Shown here piece after piece: positions 55,502 to 64,000 of a stretch of DNA of 64,000 nucleotides (position 1 is the first letter of the stretch; every line of letters begins with the position of its first letter). The position numbers and the translations under genes were made by a program. Location of the stretch: positions 37,980,068 through 38,044,067 of the forward strand of contig CM059566.1 of NCBI GenBank assembly GCA_030386875.1. The letters are read 5' to 3'. The notes under the pieces are model-generated. The model had not been told where the DNA came from. It did not search any database and was given only the letters and a program-made list of their open reading frames with translations. Source of the DNA: Morinoia aosen (lineage: Eukaryota; Arthropoda; Malacostraca; Amphipoda; Talitridae).

Positions 55502-55690
55502 TTAACACGTTGAGTGAGATGGGTTAATCTGAAGCTCAATATGCTGTTTAAATTCAAAGTCAGTGTTTTTAGAAATTTTATTAACACATCGGTGGGTCAA
55601 TTGAAAGATTGCTAAAATTGATGGGTTGTTCTGTAGCGGGAAGAACTTAAGCACGACCCACCGATGGGTCGTATCAGGAGGAACGTGTTC
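55502..55690 (+). mobile_element. TTAA-type MITE, copy 8 (forward)
   Basis: TTAACACGTTGAGTGAGATGG opens it, followed by TGAAGCTCAATATGC and the palindrome ACGACCCACCGATGGGTCGT near 55655. It faces copy 7, only 43 bp away. Confidence 0.68.
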
Positions 55691-56865
55691 AGATAGAGGC
55701 TTTCAAGTGAGCTTAACGGTCTAAGTAAGCATGCAGGCACAATTTATTCACTTAATTGTTGAATACTTCAGTAGGTAATGCGTGAGATAAAATTATTTTC
55801 ACTTTTATTTATATTTTTTTAATAAGCCAATTGTATGAGAGAAAGATTGTAGAAGAGTCATACCTACGTCGAATCTGATTACTTGAATCAATACATTTCA
55901 GTCAACCTTCAAACGAAGGATCTAATTCTTATACTCGTCGCCGAAACTTATCTCAAGTATGGCATTATTCCTTCAAGTCGTTTACCCCTGAGGGTCTCCC
56001 CAGTCCATTTCAATGACTCAACTTTTCTAAACTGTAATTATCGTTTTGAGTTCAGCAATCAAGTTTAAATTGAATGTTAGCTGGAAATAGAATGTCAATA
56101 TATTTCCCGTTGTGAAAATTTGAATTTATCCTTAACGTTTCTACTAATCAAGTATGTACTAACATTCTAACTTATATGCTAACTTATGTTCTGTCCCAGC
56201 CATTGGTGAGAAAAACTGTCAAAATCACTTTGAAAACTGGGTGAATCAATTTATGCCTTTTGCAGTTTTTCATTGAACGAAACCTTTACTCGAGTTGGGC
56301 GTTGGGTTTATCATTTTTTTATCACTTCATAAATACATGAAAATTTACCGCCGATTTTTTCTTCCTGAACTTATCTCTACTTAGAGAAAGGCTGCATCCA
56401 CCATGCTAGCTTTCCAATCTCTTTTGGAAATCTACAACGGAAACAACGCTACTGTTTCACACTTCTTGCTCGTCATTCCCATATTTCTTGGGCTCTTGAC
56501 GCATTGTTGAGCTTGAGGGAACGCGCGTGAAGAATTGGTCTGCCTTGCGTCAGTCCAGCGGCCTCTGGCTCATTTGTAGCTCACTTGGAGCGCTGCAAGA
56601 CATCAGTTATTGCAGCGCAACTGTGAGCCGCTGCTCGTATGAACACAAACAGAAATCCTGCGTTTATTTTTGTAAGCAGCTCCGTGCTCGCGTGTCCGCC
56701 ATAAACACTCACGTTCCATGAAAGTTTCCGTTGTCTTTCCAGGCTCCGGCCTGCGCTGCGTCGAGCTAGGTGGACAGTGAGAAGTTGTGAGGCCTCGTGA
56801 CTTGGGCTTGAGGAATGTGGTGTTTCTCATTCTTTAACCCTTTACCGCCCCAAAGGTCTTCTTGA
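55691..56865. other. Unique DNA
   Basis: Short frames at 55883-56068 and 56527-56830 are unrecognised. No gene is supported. Confidence 0.35.
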
Positions 56866-56867
56866 TT

Positions 56868-57112
56868 TAATTTTGAAAATAGCCTAAACATATTGGATTT
56901 CTTGTTGAATTTGTTCTCGGGACTTCTCGGTCCACTTTTGAAATGGCCTCAACTTATTGTATATCTTGTTGAATTTGTTCCCAGTAGGTTTCAGTCCATT
57001 TTTGAAAATAGTCTCAACATATTGCATTTCTTATTGAATTTCTTTCCTTGACTTTTCAATTCAATTTTGTAAATGGCTTCAATATATTGTTTTTCTTGTT
57101 AAATTTGTTCCC
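56868..57112. repeat. ~65-bp degenerate tandem repeat, four units
   Basis: Each unit contains TTTTGAAAATRGCCTCAACA, TATTG and TTCTTGTTGAATTTGTTCCC with frequent substitutions. Confidence 0.8.
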
Positions 57113-57640
57113 TTGCGTGTTCACTGCCGAGTGGCAGCTTCTTCCTTGTTCTAATGTCGATTATTACCTGATGACGGAGTAAGTCTAATGATGGTGGTTA
57201 TAAAAACGACAATATGAGTAGGAAAATGCTGACGTTAAAGGGCTTAAGCTACTTTTATTTTCAACCTAAGACTGAAATCTGCTGAAAACGATTTAGCATT
57301 GCAGGAATTCCATTTGTTCACTAAACCTCGTCGACCATTTCATGATCATAATTTCTAATTCTACACTTGGCATGACCACAACATTGCGTTCGTATTTGAG
57401 GCATTCATGGAATGGCGGCCACTGTACCAAGTACGCGCAAAGAAACATTTAATAACATTCAGTTTTTTGGCACTAGTTTTTAATTAGCACTAGTCCTCAC
57501 CATCGCAAATCCCCCTAGTGGAGGATTGCTGAGACAATCCTCTACTAATGTCACCCATGCACATGATCCATTTTTTAGCATAATCAAGCCTATTCTGCAC
57601 TAGTGCCCTTCTTCACCTCCAGAAGTCTCCAGCCACACAA
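57113..57640. other. Unique DNA
   Basis: GGATTGCTGAGACAATCC near 57523 is a short inverted repeat. Otherwise nothing. Confidence 0.4.
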
Positions 57641-57644
57641 ATGC

Positions 57645-57745
57645 AGCACCTGCAGGAAAGCCTAAGTCGCGTGCAGCATCACCTGCAGGACAACCTAAGT
57701 GGCGTGCTGCAGCAACTGCAGGAAAGCCTAAGTCGCGTGCGGCAG
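57645..57745. repeat. 39-bp repeat, ~2.5 copies
   Basis: GCAGGAAAGCCTAAGTCGCG, TGCAGCA... recurs with GGACAACCTAAGTGGCG in the middle unit. Confidence 0.75.
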
Positions 57746-57928
57746 TCCCGTCACGCTCGTGGGAGTCCAGAACAGACTTCGTCTCTTCAAGCGTTGCTGG
57801 ACTTGCATCTATTTTAAAAGGAAACAATATCGTGCTGTAAAATTCCGTTCTTGGATTGGAGAGATAACTGGAGTCTTAATTTGTAAGTCGTGCATCAAAT
57901 TCAGCGAAAACATTCGTTCATTACCGGC

Positions 57929-58242
57929 CACCTCTCAAGGGGAAACAACTATTGTATTTATGGGAATTAGCGCTCCCAAGGGGATTATGGGAGGGTCCGA
58001 GCGAAAGGTTAGGTAGGCTTTTTTTATTAAAATATAATAGGTTTTTGTTTTGTCACGGACCATCTTTTTTAGGTTCACTGCTGTCCTTTTTTTTCAGCAC
58101 CTACAACTGTCTCATGATCTTCTTTCTTAGCTTTCTGTTTCCATGCATCGAGATTCCGCTTTCCCTGAACTCCATACTAAATGGTGCCTTCTTCCTTCCT
58201 CTCTTGGAACATCTTTGTTATGGTAAAGGGAGGCTAAAACTT
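57929..58242 (+). mobile_element. ~350-bp retroposon family, copy 8
   Basis: CACCTCTCAAGGGGAAACAA to GGGAGGCTAAAACTTTC, with several small internal deletions (about 314 bp). It is followed by ATAATAATAATAA, which may be a repetitive tail. Confidence 0.78.
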
Positions 58243-58261
58243 TCTTGAATAATAATAATAA

Positions 58262-58403
58262 TTCAAATTTAAAGTTAGTTGTGGTCATCAACTTTGAAAA
58301 TAGCAAACATTAATAGAATCGGGTTTTTATTTAGCTTCAATTAGGTATTAATGAAAAATGAGTTAGTGACCACCGGTGGGTCACTTCGCACGAGATGTGT
58401 TAA
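58262..58403 (+). mobile_element. TTAA-type MITE, copy 9 (5'-truncated)
   Basis: The match runs from the TTTAAAGTTAGTTG region to GTTAGTGACCACCGGTGGGTCAC and GATGTG with TTAA at 58400. The left end is missing next to the preceding retroposon. Confidence 0.6.
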
Positions 58404-58464
58404 AATAACTTAAAATCTAATCTTGGTAATTCTTGATGCTCTGAAGTTTTGACACTTAATAGTA

Positions 58465-58755
58465 TTGATGCTCTCGTCTTGATGGTCTCGTCTTGATGGT
58501 CTCGTCTTGATGGTCTCGTCTTGATGGTCTCGTCTTGATGGTCTCGTCTTGATGGTCTCGTCTTGATGGTCTCGTCTTGATGCTCTCGTCTTGATGCTCT
58601 CGTCTTGATGCTCTCGTCTTGATGCTCTCGTCTTGATGCTCTCGTCTTGATGCTCTCGTCTTGATGCTCTCGTCTTGATGCTCTCGTCTTGATGCTCTCG
58701 TCTTGATGCTCTCGTCTTGATGCTCTCGTCTTGATGCTCTCGTCTTGATGCTCAA
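58465..58755. repeat. 14-bp minisatellite, ~20 copies in two variant blocks
   Basis: The first ~7 units read GGTCTCGTCTTGAT, the next ~13 read GCTCTCGTCTTGAT, with an almost clean switch near 58578. The minus-strand His/Gln/Asp/Glu repeat frame arises because three units make 42 bp. Confidence 0.94.
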
Positions 58756-61012
58756 GTGTTGCTCTATTTTCTTTCTTTTCAGCATTCCCTTGCGATTGAT
58801 TTGCATGCTTCATCTATCGTGTCTGGCAGCTAACGCTACTCTGCCGCTTCTGCTCACGACGGCGACGTCGCAGACGCCCAACGGCCTAACACCCCTCGTG
58901 AACGTCTAATAAGAAAAGGCTTTCAATACTTTATGAATGCGTAATAAGCAAGCTCCTAGTGCACATACCTGGCTTTCATACGATCATCAGTTTCCACTGC
59001 ACTTTGTCATCGTGCACTGCACTCTCGCCTCGAGGTGATCACTAGCTCTTTGTCTTTGCTCTGTTATTGTTGGTGGCGATCGCCGAGAATTGCAGCATTG
59101 CTTGTGCAATTCTGCAAATGCAAGATTAATCGGCCTGTCTTCCTAATGGCCACGTTGACCTTATCTCTAAGTTCTTTTTATGTTTTCAATTTTTGCGCCT
59201 TGAAACTAAATAGAAGTTGTCGCAGCCTTCAGAAATATTTCTTCAAAACTACTGTTGGAGTTTTTTCTTTGACCACATTGCAGGAAAGAACATAATACAA
59301 AGCTGGTGAACTGCTTCTTTCTGATCTTTTTTTCCCCAAGAAAGTCACAATGAATTGGTAAGCGTCAGCCACGCTGTAAATCTTTGTTTTCTCAAAAAGT
59401 TGATATCGTTTTACAAATAGAATTTGAGTGTGAACGTAAGAAATCTTTTTTTATTCGTTTTGTCATTAATATCTTCTACCGCCTATTACCTTCTCCCTCG
59501 CTCCTTCCAATTTAAACATCCAAAGACATATTTAATACAATACTATTCAGTCCATTTCACTGATTTTCTTCACATAGAACTTTGAATGCAAACGAGCGAA
59601 TACTGCGGACCAAGGCAACACAAATGCTATCTTGATTGACTAGGCGCATTAATGACTGTGTTTTCCTCTCTAATCGGAGCACGTTCTTCATTTTTCCTTC
59701 CTACTTCTGGTGCTTAAGTTTCACTCCCTGCTCTAATCGTTCACGAAATGATGGCAGAAGGCTTTACAATTTGCGCCTGGAGTGACATTCGTCCTTTTTG
59801 AGGCTTCGTTGAGCGCAAGCTGCTTTCTAAATCGTGGACGGCCATCATGCAACCGCGTCTGCATCGTTGAGCTCTGAAATTTTACGTTGCTCTTTGAAAT
59901 TCGAGCTCTTCATAGCCGAGCGAATAGGAGTCGAGAATAGGCATTTCGCTGCAATGCGGCAGTAATTTGCGCTCGGTCGAGCTTCCTGGGTTTCCTCGTG
60001 AAGTGCTGTGGTCCGATATGAGGTTTTGATGGATCTTGTCCAAGAACAGTTTTTAAGCCCCGAGGAGTAGGCAATTTTCTGGATTTTCATCGGACAAATA
60101 CACCTTTTTCAAAATTTCTACAGCTTTAAAATCGGGAATTGGGCGGGTTTCCTCGACAAGTTCCTCAAGAGGTACAAAAAGAAATATGTTTATGTCACAA
60201 TTACTGAAATGTTTATCTTAAAAGTTTCGACTGAAAAACGTAGCGTGCGGGTTTAGTTTAATTGTCTTCTTTTAAAACATAGTTGTATGGAGGTATAGAT
60301 ATTCAAACGTTGCAGCATTTATACCACATGATGGTCAAAGCCTTTACATGAGCTTTAAAGAAAATAACGCTCTAGACTTAGAATATTGCATTCGTTTCGC
60401 CTTAGTTATTAAAACAGTTATTAAAAGTTCATCCTCAGACTCAACGCAACACAAAGATGAAAATTTTCCCTATTTCCTTATGGCTAGGGCTAAGGAGGCA
60501 TTCTTGATAGAAACGAATGCAAACTTTATTCGGAAAATGCAGCACAACGTCACATTAGTTCCGCTAAAGACGCTCAATTCTCGTCACGGACAAAATCACA
60601 AAATCTAGCACTTGGACTGCACCACTGCATGAACTAAGATAATTTCCGGATGTCCCGGCGGATTTTAAGATGTAAGACTGACGGTAAATGCGCGAGAAAA
60701 GTGTTGTACTTCTGCTGTATAATTTTATAGCGATAGGAGGTACATTTCCGGTGAATAAGAAGCTTACTGCAATTCCTTTTACGCGAACATAAGGACGAGG
60801 GATAATTGAACTTAATTAAAGTAATCACATTGATTAGGGAAACCATGGTTGATGTAATATTTCTAGACTAAACTGATAAACTTGGCGAAACTTGCGTCGC
60901 TATGAGTAAAAAATATTAATATATGACGAAATTTTTTAGTAAAGGAAGACAAAGAGATACAGCTGGTGAGGCTGGAGGTCTAGCTCGGGGGTACAGAAAG
61001 TGTCTGGGCCGA
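58756..61012. other. Unique DNA, no supported gene
   Basis: Frames at 59035-59295, 59845-60090 (minus), 60348-60608 and 60634-60846 (minus) are unrecognised. No splice-flanked exon was convincing. Confidence 0.35.
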
Positions 61013-61370
61013 CCCCTCAGAGGGATACAACTGTTGTATCTATGGGAATTAGCGCTCCCAGGGGGAAACGTGAGATACCGAGCTAAAGATTAGGTAGGCG
61101 TTCATTCAATTGAAATGAAGTAGTTTTTTAATTTTGTTACGGACCAGTTTTCTAGTTTTTTATTGTAATGGTGTTTTTCAGCTCGTACTACTCTCTTCAT
61201 CAAAATTAATCTTGTTTCATAAGCTGCTGTCTCAACTTACTGTTTTTACGCACCTTGTGCATAGATTCTGCGTTCCCTCAACTCATTAATAAATGGTTGT
61301 TTCCTCTTTCCTCTCTTTGGAACGTCTTTGTTGCCGTAGGCAAATCTTAAATTAACATCTAATTTAATCT
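61013..61370 (+). mobile_element. ~350-bp retroposon family, copy 9
   Basis: A full-length copy runs from CCCCTCAGAGGGATACAACT to GTAGGCAAATCTTAAATTAACATC. No flanking duplication is obvious. Confidence 0.8.
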
Positions 61371-61419
61371 ACTCTGGAGGAAGACGAAGGAGTAGGGTTT
61401 ATTTATTCTAGTTGTAGAC

Positions 61420-62140
61420 CAATGGTCTAGTTAGCCTAGTCACAGACAAGGGTCTATTAAGCGTTGTTGGGAACCAAGGGTCATTTTAGCCTTCTTGGGA
61501 GTCAACTCCCAATTTAGCATAGTTTGAGACCAAGGGTCTACTTAGTCTGCTTGGAGACCAAGGGTCTACTTAGTCTGCTTGGAGACCAAGGGTCTACTTA
61601 GTCTGCTTGGAGACCAAGGGTCTACTAAGTCTGCTTGGAGACCAAGATTCTACTTAGTCTGCTTGGAGACGAAGAGTCTACTTAGTCTACTTGGAGACCA
61701 AGGGTCTTCTTAGTCTACTTGGAGACCACGGGTCTTCTTAGTCTGCTTGGAGACCACGGGTCTTCTTAGTCTGCTTGGAGACCACGGGTCTTCTTGGTCT
61801 GCTTGGAGACCAAGGGTCTACTTAGTCTGCTTGGAGACCAAGGGTCTACTTAGTCTGCTTGGAGACCAAGGGTCTACTTAGTCTGCTTGGAGACCAAGAG
61901 TCTACTTAGTCTGCTTGGAGACCAAGAGTCTACTTAGTCTGCTTGGAGACCAAGGGTCTTCTTAGTCTGCTTGGAGACCACGGGTCTTCTTAGTCTGCTT
62001 GGAGACCACGGGTCTTCTTAGTCTGCTTGGAGACCACGGGTCTTCTTAGTCTGCTTGGAGACCACGGGTCTTCTTAGTCTGCTTGGAGACCACGGGTCTT
62101 CTTAGTCTGCTTGGAGACCAAAAGTCTACTCAAGCCAGTT
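61420..62140. repeat. 30-bp minisatellite, ~23 copies, alternating variant blocks
   Basis: The unit is CTTAGTCTGCTTGGAGACCA followed by AGGGTCTACT (type A) or CGGGTCTTCT (type B). Blocks run A (61540-61690), B (61715-61800), A (61805-61960), B (61975-62115). This implies duplication of a ~270-bp multi-unit block. The first ~100 bp is more diverged. Confidence 0.93.
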
Positions 62141-62309
62141 GCTGACCAAGAGTTTATTTCGTCTAGTTGGTTAGCAAGGATTTACTAAGATGCAGCGCAG
62201 GAATCCACTAAGGAGGCAGGAAGATGGTGAGTGCCATGCCTCGCATGCAGTGCAATTACCGCCGCTGTGGCGCAATCTGGTCACCCTCGTGTTCACTGCG
62301 GTGTTGTGG

Positions 62310-62735
62310 CTGGTGTAGATGCTTATGTGGGAGCTGTGGTAGGTGTGTGTGTTGCTGCAAATGTTATTGTTGATATGGCTGGTGTAGGGGCTTATGTGGG
62401 AGTTGTGGTAGGTGTGTGTGTTGCTGCAAATGTTATTGTTGATATGGCTGGTGTAGGGGCTTATGTGGGAGTTGTGGTAGGTGTGTGTGTTGCTGCAAAT
62501 GTTATTGCTGTTGTGGCTGGTGTAGGTGCTCATGTGGGAGCTGTGGTAGGTGTGGCTGGTGTAGATGCTTATGTGGGAGCTGTGGTAGGTGTGTGTGTTG
62601 CTGTAAATGTTATTGTTGTTGTGGCTGGTGTAGGTGCTTCTGTCGGAGCTGTGGTAGGTGTGTGTGTTGCTGCAAATGTTATTGTTGATATGGCTGGTGT
62701 AGGGGCTTATGTGGGAGTTGTGGTAGGTGTGTGCT
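62310..62735. repeat. 69-bp minisatellite, ~6 copies
   Basis: The unit is GGTGTGTGTGTTGCTGCAAA, TGTTATTGTTGATATGGCTG, GTGTAGGGGCTTATGTGGGA, GTTGTGGTA. One unit (62545-62590) is shortened. Open frames on both strands are a result of the 23-codon period. Confidence 0.92.
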
Positions 62736-62740
62736 GCTGA

Positions 62741-64000
62741 AAATGTTCTTGGTGTTGTGGTTTTGTTCAAGTTCTTGAGTTCGTTTCAAGTTTTTAAGTT
62801 CATTTCAAGTTCTGAGTTCGTTTTTAAGTCAAGATCTTCGGTTGCGCATTTCCTCCAATAAGATAAGTAATTACTGTATCAAATGCTTCTAAGCTCAGTT
62901 CATCGTCGCAATTAACGCCTGGAGGAGCAGGACTGGGGGAAAGTTTTGGCAGGCCGTTAGCGGGTGTTGGATCAGAGCAGATTGTGCCCCATGGGCAGGA
63001 AACTCGGAATCTAACCTTCTCTTCAATTTTGTTAACGTGTTAATTTGAGTTTAGAGCAACAAATAACTGACATCCTTACGAGGAAGAGGAAAAATATACT
63101 TGCTCTCATCATTCACTTGATTTTGTTCATTGGGTTCAGTAGCAAGTCTAGGAAAATTATGCAATATGATTTTTATTTCTTCGGCGTCAATTCATGTAGT
63201 AGAATTAGGTAAATCATATCAATGTGGCTTTAAAAGTTCAGATGTTTAGAATATCTTAACTTTTCAATCAGAGTTTTATAGCTGGCTCTACTCACAGTTC
63301 AATGAGAACTAAATTTTTATCGAGATTGTTCGAATTAAATTGAATTAAAATTTCTTTGGAACCGCCGCATGTTCTATATTTTATACTCTTTATATATTTT
63401 ACATCACAAACTAAACTACTTGCAATTAACATTTTAAGTGTTCACTGATTAAGATTAGGAATTTTACGTCCCACAAATCGAGAGTATATTGCAGTTTTTG
63501 TTTAAGGAACATTTTATTAAATCGTTTCTACCAAGTATACCGAAAGAAAAATAGCAAAGATATTGTTCAATGCACACCTTCTCTCACTAGCGCACATATT
63601 TCTTCAATGACATGCCAGCCGTACAGCGCTACCCTAACTCTTATGTTTATGCTAATGAATCATTGAAGCCATTAATAATTTGCCAAAACGCAGTTCCTCC
63701 TCCGTTCAGTCTACTCCATTTTACATGCGCCGTAAACTTATGGACGAAAATTGGCGATTCCGTTTCGTTAATGGGTCGTTTGAAGCTCGGAATGCTGCCT
63801 TTTCTATGCCGTCTTGCCATCCATCGTCTTGACGTCTTAATTTCGCTGATCCCGCAGTAGCAGCGGGCGTTTAAATGCACGCAAACTTCTTCCCTGAAAA
63901 AATTGCTAGCTCATTCCAGGCACGTACGCTTCTTGGTGTTGCTCGTATCATTTGTATCTTGTGCAGTGTAGTGGGTACGGTAGCTGCTCTTGCATATAGT
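62741..64000. other. Unique AT-rich DNA; fragment of a TTAA MITE end
   Basis: GTTCAAGTTCTTGAGTTCGTTTCAAGTT-like words repeat at 62765-62825. TTTTGTTAACGTGTTAATTT at 63026 resembles only the terminus of the TTAA MITE. The overlapping frames at 63612-63880 are unrecognised. Confidence 0.4.

Overview
The window reads as non-coding, repeat-saturated DNA from an invertebrate animal, most likely an arthropod; that placement is inference. No operon-like gene packing, rRNA or convincing tRNA gene is visible. The base is AT-rich and interrupted by blocks of GC-rich or purine-rich minisatellite. The recognisable content is eukaryotic: an APE-endonuclease/reverse-transcriptase LINE, short retroposons with 10-14 bp target-site duplications, several families of short inverted-repeat elements (MITEs), and more than 25 tandem-repeat arrays. 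One plausible protein-coding gene is seen: two phase-compatible exons on the + strand (25990-26050 and 30395-30785), the second encoding a Gln-rich, Pro-rich segment. I do not recognise the protein.

Layout. 1-9 kb: AT-rich DNA with short tandem arrays and decayed MITEs. 9.4-10.8 kb: a MITE whose internal 51-bp module has expanded to about 24 copies. 11.4-12.9 kb: a Tc1/mariner-type MITE, then a 32/33-bp purine-rich array and a polypyrimidine tract. 14.07-14.32 kb: second copy of a 251-bp MITE that carries two TGACGTCA sites (first copy at 8.97 kb). 15.39-19.59 kb: a nested stack, with a tRNA-like foldback retroposon inside a LINE inside a MITE. 20.7-24.3 kb: two large minisatellites of 26 and 39 bp. 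26-30.8 kb: the candidate gene; its intron holds a TTAA MITE, a retroposon with a 14-bp duplication, and a LINE inserted into an opposite-strand LINE. 37.2-40.4 kb: two large arrays with higher-order periodicity of about 709 and 418 bp. 44.5-61.4 kb: further MITEs and most copies of a roughly 350-bp retroposon family, all on the + strand. 58.4-62.7 kb: three more arrays.

Most long open frames are artefacts of tandem arrays whose period is a multiple of three or whose unit lacks stops. The most interesting signal is a possible series in which transposons give rise to minisatellites: three MITE families here have copies with internal or terminal segments tandemly multiplied, one of them showing 1, 1, about 5 and about 24 modules in four copies. 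The nested insertions also give a relative chronology and, at one site, independent proof of a TTAA target. All copy counts and boundaries were read by eye and are approximate.
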